From assembly GCF_900236475.1 (NCBI RefSeq), contig NZ_LT963352.1, positions 5,068,001 through 5,132,000 on the forward strand: a stretch of DNA of 64,000 nucleotides, given 5' to 3'. This document shows, one piece after another, positions 32,521 through 40,800 of this stretch. The position numbers and the translations under genes are program-made. The notes under the pieces were generated by a model. The model made no database searches and was not told the origin of the DNA. It saw only the letters and a program-made list of their open reading frames with translations. Source of the DNA: Streptomyces chartreusis NRRL 3882. GTDB lineage: Bacteria; Actinomycetota; Actinomycetes; Streptomycetales; Streptomycetaceae. The stretch's first letter is position 1; each line of letters starts with the position of its first letter.

Positions 32521-32706
32521 CTACTTCGTCGGCTTGAACGGCTCCGACGTGGCGTGCAGGTCCTTGGTCTCCAGCGGCTCGTCGGTGGCGTGCAGGTCCT
32601 GCGTCGTCACGGTCCCCTCCTCCGTGGCGTGCAGGTCCTCCGTCGAGGCCTGGCCGTCCGTGCCGCCCGTGGCGTGCAGGTCCTGCGGCTTGAGCTCGTC
32701 GCCCAT
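32521..32706 (-). CDS. 61-residue protein with four DLHAT repeats
   Basis: This tiny, soluble, acidic protein contains the pentapeptide DLHAT four times, at residues 9-13, 24-28, 37-41 and 49-53, each within a T-x-D-L-H-A-T-x-E context. At the DNA level a 16-bp unit (GTGGCGTGCAGGTCCT on the plus strand) is identical at 32549, 32585, 32624 and 32669. It has no Cys, no signal peptide and no hydrophobic segment. ATG 32706 has AAGGGGAG 9 bp upstream. It lies downstream of the SARP gene on the same strand, separated by a strong hairpin. I recall similar repeat proteins labelled 'sigma-like' in Streptomyces, but I cannot confirm this; nothing here resembles a sigma factor. A repeat-core peptide precursor or a structural peptide is possible. 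Confidence 0.75.
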   Translation of the reverse strand: MGDELKPQDLHATGGTDGQASTEDLHATEEGTVTTQDLHATDEPLETKDLHATSEPFKPTK

Positions 32707-32746
32707 GATCGTCAACTCCCCTTGGCATGGATCAAGCAGTGAGGTC

Positions 32747-32794
32747 GGCGGGCCCGCCCGGTCACTCCCCCGAGGGTGACCGGACGGGCCCGCC
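32747..32794. terminator. Long hairpin between SARP and DLHAT genes
   Basis: Two 19-bp arms (32747-32765 and 32776-32794) pair with one mismatch around a 10-nt loop. It follows the SARP stop by 130 bp and lies 41 bp before the DLHAT gene start. It could terminate the SARP transcript or sit in the small gene's leader. Confidence 0.7.
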
Positions 32795-32923
32795 CGGGCC
32801 GCACCGCCCGGTTCGGCGATGCGCGCCCCTGTGCAGTGACCCGTCTGCCCCCCGACGCGACGGATCGACTACGTCGAGCATGGCGGGCGGCGATAAACGA
32901 ATGATGAACGCGTGCGCCGGACC

Positions 32924-35917
32924 TCAGGCCGCGCGCACCGGCGACAGCAACGCGCGCACCTCGGCGGCCTCGGGCGAGCCCAGCTCCTCGTAGATCGCCG
33001 CCGCCTCCTGCCAGCAGACCTGGGCCCGGCCGGTTTGCCCTATGCCGCTGAGCGCGCGGCCGAGGACGGTGAGGACGTTGCCCCGCCGCCACTCCCCGCC
33101 GATGCCGCGCAGCACGGTGAGGGCCATCTCGGCGTTGGCGGCGGCCTGTGCGGGACGCCGGGCGGCGAGATCAACCTCGGCCAGCCGGAACAGGCTCATG
33201 CCCTCCCACAGGCGCTGCCTGCTGTCCCGGAACACCTCCAGCGCCTCCTGGAGCCGCTCGGCCGCGTCGCCCAGCTCGCCGCTCTGGGTGAGGGCGAGAC
33301 CGAGGGCGTAGCGGGCGTTCGCCCCGCGCATGGAGTTGCCCATGGCGTCATAGATGCCGATGCCCTCCTGGGCGAGTGCGACCGCGCTCTGGGTCCGCCC
33401 GGTCGCGAGGTGGATCCGGGACAGGTTGCACAGCGCCGCGGCCTCGCCGGGGCGGTCGCCCAGCGCCCGGAAGTGCTCGATGGCCCGGGAGAGGTGTTCC
33501 TCGCCGTCCTCGTGCCGGTTCTGGTACAGCGCGATGATGCCGCGCGCGTTGCCGGCCCAGCAGACGGGCAGCAGGTCGCCGGCCTGCTGCGCGAGGACGA
33601 TGGCCCGTTCCGCCTCCTGGTCCGCCCGCTCGAAGCGGCCGCCGACGTGGTGGACGTTGACGAGCGTCATGAGCGCCCGGGCCTCCGCCCGCGCGAGGCC
33701 GAACTGCCGCGCCGCGTCCAGGAGCGCCTCGGCCGTCGCCTCGTACTCCCGGGAGTTGGCTCCCGACTCGGAGAGGTCGTGGGCGGCCCACAGCAGGTCG
33801 ATCGCCCGGGGGAGGGTGTCCGGCCGCCCCGCGGACTGGCGCACGCACGCGAGCAGGCAGATGGCCTCCGCGTACAGCCAGTCCTGCGCCGCGTGCCGGC
33901 TGTCGAACCGCAGCCCCGGGTACGAGGCCGGCTCCAGATGGTCCACCAGCCCGTCGCCGGGCCGCTCGATCGCGTACACCCCGGCCGCGGACGCCAGGTA
34001 GAAGTCCAGCAGCCGCGACAGCGCCGCCCCCCGCTCGCTCGGTGGCAGCTCGTCCCTTTCCGCACAGGCACGCGCGTAGAGCCGTACCAGATCGTGGAAG
34101 CGGTAGCGGCCGGGAGCGGCCGACTCCAGCAGGGACGTGTCCACCAGGGACTCCAGGAGGTCCTCGGTGTCCTCCACGGGCAGGTCCAGGACCGCAGCCG
34201 CGGCCGGGAGGGAGATGTCCGGACCGTCGGCCAGGCCCAGCAGGCGGAAGGCGCGGGCCTGGGCGGGCTCCAGCTGGCCGTAGCCCAGTTCGAAGGTGGC
34301 CTTCACCGCCAGGTCGCCGGCCTGGAGTTCGTCCAGGCGGCGGCGCTCGTCGGCGAGCTTCGCCGCGAGGACCGACACCGTCCAGGTACGGCGGGCCGCC
34401 AGGCGGGAGGCGGCGATGCGGATCGCCAGCGGCAGGAAGCCGCAGGCCGCGACGACGTCCAGGGCGGCCTTCCGCTCGGACGCCACCCGCTCCTCGCCCA
34501 CGATCTTCGTGAACAGCGCGAGGGCCTCGTCCGGCGACATCACGTCCAGGTCGATCAGATGGGCGCCCGCCAGGTCCACCATCCGCACCCGGGAGGTGAC
34601 CAGCGCGGCGCAGCCGTCCGTGCCGGGCAGCAGCGGACGTACCTGTGCGGCGTCGCGGGCGTTGTCCAGCAGGACCAGGACGCGGCGCCCGGCCAGGACC
34701 GAGCGGTACAGCGCCGCCCGCTCCTCCAGGGAGTCGGGGATGGCCGTGTCGGCCGTGCCGAGGGCGCGCAGGAACGAGCCGAGGACCGACTCCGGCTCCG
34801 CCGCACGGGCGCCCGCGCCCTGGAGATCGACGTACAGCTGTCCGTCCGGGAACGCCCCGCGCGCCTGGTGGGCCACGTGCACGGCGAGGGTCGTCTTGCC
34901 CACGCCGCCGATGCCGGCCAGGGCCGAGACCGCCATGACCCGGTTCTCGGCCGAGGCCAGGATGTCGCCGAGCTCGCGCACGAAACCCGAGCGGCCGGTG
35001 AAGTCCGGGACCGTGGCGGGCAGCTGTGCCGGACGGACCGGGACGGCGGCCGGCTCGGGGGCCGGGGAGGAGGGCTCCGCGAGACCCGGGTCCGCCTGGA
35101 GGATCCGCTGTTGCAGTTCGCTCAGGCCGGGGCGCGGGTCCACGCCCAGTTCGTCGGCGAGCAGGCGCCGGGTGTCGGCGTACACCGCGAGGGCCTCGGC
35201 CTGGCGGCCGCTGCGGTACAGCGCCAGCATCAGCAGCTCGCGGAGCCGCTCGCGCAGCGGATGGGCCGCGGTGAGGGCCGTGAGCTCCGAGACGGCCTCC
35301 GCGTGGCAGCCCTGCTCCAGGTCCATGTCCAGCCGGGTCTCGGTGAGCTGGAGCCGCCACTCCTCCAGGCGGACGCGCTGCGCCTCCGCGTACGGGCCCG
35401 GCACGCCGGCCAGTGTCTCCCCGTCCCACAGGGCCAGGGCCCGCCGCAGCACCTCCCGGGCGTGGCAGAGGTCGCCGGCGGACCGGGCCTTCTCCGCCTC
35501 GGTCGCCAGGTCCTGGGCGACGGTCAGGTCCAGGGCGCCGTCGCCGAGGCCGCGTACCGCGTATCCGCCGGATTCGCTGGCCAGGACGCCGGGGTCCAGC
35601 ACCTTGCGCAGCCGGGAGGCGTACGTCCGCAGCGCCGCCAGGGCCTGCGAGGGCGGTTCCTCGCCCCACAGCGCGTCGATCAGCTCCGCGGCCGTGGCCG
35701 TACGGCCCTCGCGCAGCAGCAGGGCGGCGAGCAGGGCGCGCTGCTGGGGGGAACCGGTGGTGAGCGGCTCGTCGCCACGCCAGGCGCGCACCGGTCCGAG
35801 CACGCCGAAGCGCAGCGCCGTCCGCGCCGTCGCCCCCGCCGACTCCGGCGGCTTCGCCGAGGAGTCGGAACGCCGCTGCTCCGGTACGCGCGGTACACCG
35901 TCCGGTACACCGTCCAT
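32924..35917 (-). CDS. AfsR/SARP-family regulator (BTAD, NB-ARC, TPR)
   Basis: This 997-residue protein has an OmpR-like winged helix (ALRFGVLGPVRAWRGDEPL to YASRLRKVL, residues about 35-125) and a bacterial transcriptional activation domain (about 130-275). An NB-ARC ATPase follows, with Walker A ALAGIGGVGKTTLAVHVA, Walker B RRVLVLLDNARDAAQ and the GFLPLAIRIAASRLA helix. The C-terminal part holds TPRs such as AALCNLSRIHLATGRTQSAVALA. AfsR-type SARPs activate secondary-metabolite genes by binding direct repeats near the -35 box. No biosynthetic cluster adjoins; the DLHAT gene downstream is the closest co-directional target. Confidence 0.95.
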   Translation of the reverse strand: MDGVPDGVPRVPEQRRSDSSAKPPESAGATARTALRFGVLGPVRAWRGDEPLTTGSPQQRALLAALLLREGRTATAAELIDALWGEEPPSQALAALRTYASRLRKVLDPGVLASESGGYAVRGLGDGALDLTVAQDLATEAEKARSAGDLCHAREVLRRALALWDGETLAGVPGPYAEAQRVRLEEWRLQLTETRLDMDLEQGCHAEAVSELTALTAAHPLRERLRELLMLALYRSGRQAEALAVYADTRRLLADELGVDPRPGLSELQQRILQADPGLAEPSSPAPEPAAVPVRPAQLPATVPDFTGRSGFVRELGDILASAENRVMAVSALAGIGGVGKTTLAVHVAHQARGAFPDGQLYVDLQGAGARAAEPESVLGSFLRALGTADTAIPDSLEERAALYRSVLAGRRVLVLLDNARDAAQVRPLLPGTDGCAALVTSRVRMVDLAGAHLIDLDVMSPDEALALFTKIVGEERVASERKAALDVVAACGFLPLAIRIAASRLAARRTWTVSVLAAKLADERRRLDELQAGDLAVKATFELGYGQLEPAQARAFRLLGLADGPDISLPAAAAVLDLPVEDTEDLLESLVDTSLLESAAPGRYRFHDLVRLYARACAERDELPPSERGAALSRLLDFYLASAAGVYAIERPGDGLVDHLEPASYPGLRFDSRHAAQDWLYAEAICLLACVRQSAGRPDTLPRAIDLLWAAHDLSESGANSREYEATAEALLDAARQFGLARAEARALMTLVNVHHVGGRFERADQEAERAIVLAQQAGDLLPVCWAGNARGIIALYQNRHEDGEEHLSRAIEHFRALGDRPGEAAALCNLSRIHLATGRTQSAVALAQEGIGIYDAMGNSMRGANARYALGLALTQSGELGDAAERLQEALEVFRDSRQRLWEGMSLFRLAEVDLAARRPAQAAANAEMALTVLRGIGGEWRRGNVLTVLGRALSGIGQTGRAQVCWQEAAAIYEELGSPEAAEVRALLSPVRAA

Positions 35918-36096
35918 GCAGTCCCCCTAGACATCCTGAGCAACCAGGCCAGTTTGCCTTGTACACGGCGGATACGTCAGCCGTGGGAGACACCGATCAC
36001 AGGGCGACGCACGGGAGTCCACAAGGTCCGCACACTCTCTCCGCACCCCCAGGCCCCGGCCCGGCCACCGCGGCCGGAACCCGCCCCCGCCCGGAT

Positions 36097-36115
36097 AGCT
36101 GACGACCCGTCAGAT
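36097..36115. promoter_or_regulatory. Regulon operator site 9
   Basis: AGCTGACG-ACC-CGTCAGAT has two mismatches in the left arm. It lies 11 bp upstream of the GTG of the amidohydrolase operon. Confidence 0.65.
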
Positions 36116-36125
36116 CGGCGCTACC

Positions 36126-37370
36126 GTGAGCGCCATGGACACCCACGAGAGCACGTTTCCGCTGATCATCTCCGTGGACGACCACACGGTGGAACCCGCG
36201 ACCGTCTGGCGGGACCGGCTCCCCGCGAAGTACCGGGGCGCCGGACCCCGGATCGTCCGTGCGCCCGTGAAGGAGATGACGTTCCTCGGCGGACGCTTCA
36301 GGCCCGTGATGGGCGCGCCCGGCGACGACGGCCCCGTCGGTGACTGGTGGGTCTACGAGGACCTCCGCCGCCCCCTGACCCGCCTCGACACGGCCGTCGG
36401 GTACGACAGGGACGAGATACGCCTGGAGGTCATCACCTACGAGCAGATGCGGCCCGGCTCCTACGACGTCCCGGCCCGGCTCGCCGACATGGACGTCAAC
36501 CACGTCCAGTCCGCCCTGTGCTTCCCCACGTTCCCGCGCTTTTGCGGCCAGACCTTCACCGAGGCGAAGGACCACGAGCTGGGTCTGCTCTGCGTCCGTG
36601 CCTACAACGACTGGATGGTGGAGGAGTGGTGCGGGCCCGAGGCGCACGGGCGGCTCGTCCCGCTCACCCTCATCCCCCTCTGGGACGCCGAGTTGGCCGC
36701 CGAGGAGGTCCGGCGCAACGCCGCACGCGGTGTCCGTGCGGTCGCCTTCTCCGAGATACCGCCGTACCTCGGGCTGCCCTCCGTCCACACCGACGACTGG
36801 GACCCCTTCCTCGCCGCGTGCGACGAGACCGGCACGGTCGTCGCCATGCACATCGGCAGCAGCAGCCGTATGCCCTCCACCTCCGCGGACGCCCCGCCCG
36901 CCGTGGGCTCCACCATCACCTTCGCCAACTGCTGCTTCTCGATGGTCGACTGGCTGATGAGCGGCAAGTTCGAGCAGTTCCCGAACCTCAAGGTCATGTA
37001 CGCGGAGGGCCAGATCGGCTGGATCCCCTACATCCTGGAGCGCGCCGACGTGGTGTGGGAGGAGAACCGCGGCTGGGGCGGCGTCGCCGACAAGGTGCAC
37101 CGGCCGCCGTCCGAGCTGTTCGCCGAGCACGTCTACGGCTGCTTCTTCGACGACGCCTTCGGGCTGCGCAACCTGGACGCGATCGGCCTGGGCAACGTCC
37201 TGTACGAGACCGACTACCCGCACTCCGACAGCACCTGGCCCAAGTCCCGCGAGGTCGGCGAGGCGCAGATGGGGCACCTGGAGCCGGAGGTGGTGGAGCG
37301 GATCGTGCGGCGGAACGCGATCGAGCTGCTGGGGCTGACCGACGACGGGCTGTGGGACGGGCCGCGGTGA
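36126..37370 (+). CDS. Amidohydrolase-2 (ACMSD-type) family metal-dependent hydrolase
   Basis: This 411-414-residue TIM-barrel protein of the amidohydrolase_2 family has SVDDHTVEPATVW near residue 16 (a DxH-like metal site), VVAMHIGSSSRMP with the barrel His, LKVMYAEGQIGWIPYILERADVVW and ETDYPHSDSTWPKS with the catalytic Asp. Family members are decarboxylases or C-C hydrolases in aromatic and ring-fission pathways. GTG 36126 or ATG 36135 could start it; neither has a clear ribosome site, and the operator lies just upstream, so the message may be leaderless. GTGA overlap couples it to the luciferase-like gene. Confidence 0.9.
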   Translation: MSAMDTHESTFPLIISVDDHTVEPATVWRDRLPAKYRGAGPRIVRAPVKEMTFLGGRFRPVMGAPGDDGPVGDWWVYEDLRRPLTRLDTAVGYDRDEIRLEVITYEQMRPGSYDVPARLADMDVNHVQSALCFPTFPRFCGQTFTEAKDHELGLLCVRAYNDWMVEEWCGPEAHGRLVPLTLIPLWDAELAAEEVRRNAARGVRAVAFSEIPPYLGLPSVHTDDWDPFLAACDETGTVVAMHIGSSSRMPSTSADAPPAVGSTITFANCCFSMVDWLMSGKFEQFPNLKVMYAEGQIGWIPYILERADVVWEENRGWGGVADKVHRPPSELFAEHVYGCFFDDAFGLRNLDAIGLGNVLYETDYPHSDSTWPKSREVGEAQMGHLEPEVVERIVRRNAIELLGLTDDGLWDGPR

Positions 37371-38290
37371 GCCTGGCGTACGGGATACAGCTCCCGGTCC
37401 AGTCCCAGAGCACCCTCTACGCCGAACCCTGGGAAGCCGCCGCCGGGCCCGGGGACCTGCTCGCCGTGGCCCGCGCCGCCGACCGCGCCGGCTTCGCCTA
37501 CCTGGCGAGCTGCGACCACGTCGCCATCCCGCGGCGCCTCGCGTCCGCGATGAGCACGGTCTGGTACGACCCGGTCGCCACCCTCGCCTTCCTCGCGGCG
37601 GCCACCGAGCGGACCCGGCTGCTCAGCCACGTCGCCGTGGTGGGGCTGCGGCATCCGCTGCTCAGCGCCAAGCAGTACGCCACCCTCGACCATCTGTCGG
37701 GCGGCCGGCTGATCCTCGGGGTCGGCGCCGGGCACGTCCTGGAGGAGTTCGAGGCGCTGGGCGCCGACTTCGAGCGGCGCGGGGCCGTGCTGGACGAGTC
37801 GATCGACGCCCTGCGCGCCGCCCTCGGGGCCGAGGAGTTCCCCGAACACCACGGCAAGCTGTACGACTTCGAGGGGCTCGGGCAGCGGCCCCGCCCGGCG
37901 CAGGACCGGGTCCCCCTCTGGGTCGGCGGTTCCTCGCCCGCCGCCGTACGGCGGGCCGCGCTCAAGGGCGACGGCTGGCTGCCGCAGGGAGACCCGAGGG
38001 ATCAACTGCCGGACCGCATCGCGCGGATACGGCGGCTCAGGGAGGAGGCCGGGACCGAGGGGCCGTTCACCGTCGGCGCCATCGCCGAGCCCCTGTACGT
38101 CGGGGCGCCGGGCTGGGAGGTCGGGCGGCGGACGGTCAGCGGGCCCGCCGAGCGCATCGCCGAGTCGCTGCGGGCCTATCGCGCGATGGGGGTGGACCAG
38201 GTCCAGGTGCGGTTCCGCAGCCGGAGCCGGGACGAACTCGTCGGCCAGATCCAGCAGTTCGGGGAGGAGGTCGCACCGCTGCTGCCGTAA
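37367..38290 (+). CDS. Luciferase-like (LLM) oxidoreductase, probably F420-dependent
   Basis: This 307-residue LLM-class TIM barrel has LAVARAADRAGFAYLASCDHV, the typical LSHVAVVGLRHPLLSAKQYATLDHLSGGRLILGVGAGHVLEEFEALG and VPLWVGGSSPAAVRRAALKGDGWLP. The absence of a long insertion fits the F420-dependent reductase/dehydrogenase branch. It overlaps the amidohydrolase stop (GTGA), so both likely act on the same intermediate, under operator site 9. Confidence 0.9.
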   Translation: MSLAYGIQLPVQSQSTLYAEPWEAAAGPGDLLAVARAADRAGFAYLASCDHVAIPRRLASAMSTVWYDPVATLAFLAAATERTRLLSHVAVVGLRHPLLSAKQYATLDHLSGGRLILGVGAGHVLEEFEALGADFERRGAVLDESIDALRAALGAEEFPEHHGKLYDFEGLGQRPRPAQDRVPLWVGGSSPAAVRRAALKGDGWLPQGDPRDQLPDRIARIRRLREEAGTEGPFTVGAIAEPLYVGAPGWEVGRRTVSGPAERIAESLRAYRAMGVDQVQVRFRSRSRDELVGQIQQFGEEVAPLLP

Positions 38291-38334
38291 GCGCGTTCCT
38301 TGAAAGCTTGAACATGTCCACGCCGATCTCCGTA

Positions 38335-38369
38335 GGTACGGACGTACGGACACGTACGGACTCGTACGG
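38335..38369 (+). repeat. Phased GTACGG direct repeats
   Basis: GTACGG occurs at 38335, 38344, 38354 and 38364, close to one helical turn apart, within 60 bp upstream of the LuxR-type gene. Three of the copies lie in the self-complementary CGTACG. This is the spacing expected for a multimeric activator site, possibly for the LuxR protein itself. Confidence 0.5.
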
Positions 38370-38392
38370 CTTCGGCGGAAGGACACAATGAC

Positions 38393-39031
38393 GTGCGCAC
38401 TTCCCGGAAACTCTCCGTCGCCCTCGCCTGCCCCGAGGGCCCCTGGCCGCATCCCGACTGGCCGGCCCCGGACGACCCGTACGTCGAACGGGCGGTGAGC
38501 CTGCGCCCGCCCCCGCCCTTCCGCGTCCCGGACGGCGTCGACGTCGTCGTCCTTCGCTGCGCCGAACCGCTCGGCGGCCTGAGGGAGTTGCGGGCCGACG
38601 GGGTGCCGGTGATCGTGATCGGTCCGCACCGGGACGCCGAGACCATCGTGGAGGTGTTCCGGGGCGGCGCCGCGTACCTGGTCGAGGACGACTACTGCAC
38701 CTGCATGCTCTCCTCGGCCGTCGTCGGGGCCACCATCGGGCACACCTACCTCTCCCCGGCGGCCTGCGCGGCCCTGCGCGAGGGGGCTCGGCAGGCGTCC
38801 ACGCAGGACACGGCGCTGGAGCGGCTGCGCGGGCAGCTCTCCCCGCGCGAGCGGCAGATCATGGAGTTGCTGTCGACCGGGCTGGGCGCGCAGGAGATCG
38901 GGCTGCGGTTACGGCTGAGCGAGAAGACCGTCCGCAACAACCTCAGCAACATCTACGCCAAGCTGGACGCCCGCGGCAGCACGGACGCGGTCCTGAGGTG
39001 GCTGGGAGCCGCGTCCGTGCTTCGCATCTGA
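38393..39031 (+). CDS. LuxR/NarL-family DNA-binding regulator with degenerate receiver
   Basis: This 212-residue protein ends in a clear GerE/LuxR helix-turn-helix (LSPRERQIMELLSTGLGAQEIGLRLRLSEKTVRNNLSNIYAKLDARG). The first 130 residues resemble a receiver fold (VDVVVLRCAEPLGGLRELRADGVPVIVIGPHRDAETIVEVFRGGAAYLVED), but the phospho-acceptor position reads VLRC rather than a clear Asp, so it may be phosphorylation-independent. GGAAGGA lies 9 bp before GTG 38393. No sensor kinase adjoins. GTACGG repeats precede it. Confidence 0.88.
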   Translation: MRTSRKLSVALACPEGPWPHPDWPAPDDPYVERAVSLRPPPPFRVPDGVDVVVLRCAEPLGGLRELRADGVPVIVIGPHRDAETIVEVFRGGAAYLVEDDYCTCMLSSAVVGATIGHTYLSPAACAALREGARQASTQDTALERLRGQLSPRERQIMELLSTGLGAQEIGLRLRLSEKTVRNNLSNIYAKLDARGSTDAVLRWLGAASVLRI

Positions 39032-39051
39032 GAACCTCGGAAGCTGTTCTT

Positions 39052-39843
39052 CTACGGCGCCGGAATCTCCGACAGCGGGATCTCGACGTCGGTGACGTTC
39101 TCGCCGGCCTCACCGAATCCCGGTTCGGACCTCAGGGCGCGCGTGGAATTCCTCAGGCCCGACGCCTCCGGCGTCCCGCACTTCACGTTGCGCAGCCACA
39201 GCCGCCCGTCGGGGGTGCCGTTCTTCAGGATCTGCGGATAGAAGACGTGCACGCTCGTGGCGCCCTCGCTCGGGGCGAAGAAGACCGTGCCTCCGTCCTG
39301 CGCCTCCTTGTACGTGGCCTTGAGGTAGCCGCTCACGTCGGTGCGCTTCGCGGACCACATGAAGAACCCGACGCTGTCCGGCTGCACGGTGTCAGTCCTG
39401 CTGAACTGCAAGGTGGTCGTCTTGTCGTCACGCGTGATGTCGATCTCGGAGGTGCTGAACTTCACGCCGATCTCGAAGAAGGAATTGCCGAGTTTCGTGT
39501 CGGCGGCCGCGGTGAATCCGTCCTCCAGCTGAATGGTCCTGGTGACGGACGTACTGACATTGAAGGTCTTCGAGGCGGCGCTCGTCGATCCGCAGTTGTC
39601 GGTCACCGCGGAGACGCGCTGATTGGGCCCGAGGTTGTTCCGCTTGAACTGGACGTCGACGAACTCGCAGTTCTCCAGTTTGTCGGAGTCCGCCGAGCAG
39701 TCGGCGGTCACTTCGGAAGGGGTGGCGGCGCCCGCGGGGTTCATCAGCGGTACGGCCACCGCGACGGCCGCCACCGGGGCCAGGGCGAGGGTGATGCGCT
39801 TCTTCTTGCTCCGGTGGCTTCTGCTGCGGCCGGTGCGTGTCAT
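39052..39843 (-). CDS. Secreted protein, possible aerolysin/MTX2-like fold, paralogue A
   Basis: This 263-residue protein has a Lys/Arg-rich N-terminus and a signal peptide ending near AGAA-TP (residue 40). The mature part begins with a Cys-containing segment (C49, C59 in ENCEFVDVQF, C84). A long Ser/Thr-rich beta region follows (VSTSVTRTIQLEDGFTAAADTKLG, then FFEIGVKFSTSEIDITRDDKTTTLQFSRTDTVQPDSVGFFMW). Alternating Ser/Thr strands leading to a PxSxGFFxW-like turn resemble the insertion domain of ETX/MTX2/aerolysin pore formers; this is inference from pattern only. AGGAG lies 6 bp before the ATG. The gene upstream is a paralogue. Confidence 0.8.
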   Translation of the reverse strand: MTRTGRSRSHRSKKKRITLALAPVAAVAVAVPLMNPAGAATPSEVTADCSADSDKLENCEFVDVQFKRNNLGPNQRVSAVTDNCGSTSAASKTFNVSTSVTRTIQLEDGFTAAADTKLGNSFFEIGVKFSTSEIDITRDDKTTTLQFSRTDTVQPDSVGFFMWSAKRTDVSGYLKATYKEAQDGGTVFFAPSEGATSVHVFYPQILKNGTPDGRLWLRNVKCGTPEASGLRNSTRALRSEPGFGEAGENVTDVEIPLSEIPAP

Positions 39844-39889
39844 GGGGTTCTCCTGTGGGGGGAAGGGGCGAAGGGGGGCGGATGGTCGG

Positions 39890-40633
39890 TCAGCAGTCCG
39901 TCAGTACGGCCTTGGAGGTGCCGTCCACGACACCCGGGGCGCCGGCCGCGCCCGGCAGCACGACCGGGCCCTCGACGACCTCCGGCGCCGCGAAGTTCTG
40001 CTCCGGAGTGGCGTTGGTGACGGTCGTCGCCTCACGGGCGTCGATCCGCACCCGCCATTCGCCCGTCATGCGCTGCATCTTCGGCGTGAACTCCATGTGG
40101 AGCACCTTGCCGACCGGGACTTCCCGCTGTTCGGTGTCACCGGCGGTCGCCGACCTGACGGTCATGTCGAGGGTGCCCTTGTGCTTGACCCAGGATCCGC
40201 TCAGCGCCCCGAAGAGCCCTCCGGCGCCGCCCTGCTGGGTGACGGTGTACTTGCCCTGCCCCTGTGCGGTCGTCGCCTGCCAGGTGACCGACACCTTCGC
40301 CGGTTCGGTGGCGTTCGGTTCGCAGTTCGGGAAGTCGATGGAGGCCTTTTCGGTCGGCCCGTCGAAGGTCTCGAACTCCGTCTCGACGAAATCGCAGTTG
40401 TCGGACGCGAAACTCGGGCCGGCGACGGGGTGGCCGCCGAAATCGAAGATGGACTGCTGCTTCCCGTTGAGCACCTCGGCCCGCTGGCACATCGTCATGA
40501 TCTGCTCGGGTGTCTTCTCGTCGGCGGCGTTCGCCGACGGCAGCAGCACCGTGGCCACGGCACCGCCGGTCACGAGAGCCGATCCGATCGCGACGATCCT
40601 GATCTTCCTGTTCCTCAGTCTTCTCTTGGCCAT
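39890..40633 (-). CDS. Secreted protein, paralogue B
   Basis: This 247-residue exported protein has a signal peptide (MAKRRLRNRKIRIVAIGSALV, cleavage near SANA-AD at 36). It shares with paralogue A the motif D-N-C-[ED]-F-V-[DE]-x-x-F and the same C-to-C spacing (C80 to C104 here, C59 to C84 there). It is predicted beta-rich (TEKASIDFPNCEP, KVSVTWQATTAQGQGKYTVTQQ, SWVKHKGTLDMTVRSA). It ends in a Cys, which may pair with C49. No enzyme motif is visible. It is 46 bp upstream of paralogue A on the same strand, so they form a two-gene secretion unit. Confidence 0.8.
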   Translation of the reverse strand: MAKRRLRNRKIRIVAIGSALVTGGAVATVLLPSANAADEKTPEQIMTMCQRAEVLNGKQQSIFDFGGHPVAGPSFASDNCDFVETEFETFDGPTEKASIDFPNCEPNATEPAKVSVTWQATTAQGQGKYTVTQQGGAGGLFGALSGSWVKHKGTLDMTVRSATAGDTEQREVPVGKVLHMEFTPKMQRMTGEWRVRIDAREATTVTNATPEQNFAAPEVVEGPVVLPGAAGAPGVVDGTSKAVLTDC

Positions 40634-40730
40634 GGGCCAGATCCTGGAAGTTCCCGACCGGCCCCGACAGGGTCAAACATCCCTACTTGCGGGTTACGTG
40701 AGATTCGCCTCAGCAACGGCCAGGTCTTGC

Positions 40731-40749
40731 ATCTGACGCTCCGTCAGGT
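40731..40749. promoter_or_regulatory. Regulon operator site 10
   Basis: ATCTGACG-CTC-CGTCAGGT has a single mismatch. It is immediately followed by an in-frame ATG (40750) and lies 51 bp before the preferred SDR start. Confidence 0.7.
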
Positions 40750-40800
40750 ATGTCGGTACGATGCGGAGTCCACCGTGTCCACCGCGCGAAGGGGGCTGCC

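Noticed and set aside
32521..32706. Sigma factor assignment for the DLHAT protein
   Set aside because: No sigma-2 or sigma-4 helices; the protein is short, acidic and repetitive.
38388..38392. ATG 38388 as start of the LuxR gene
   Set aside because: It is out of frame with the helix-turn-helix; GTG 38393 is in frame with a properly spaced ribosome site.
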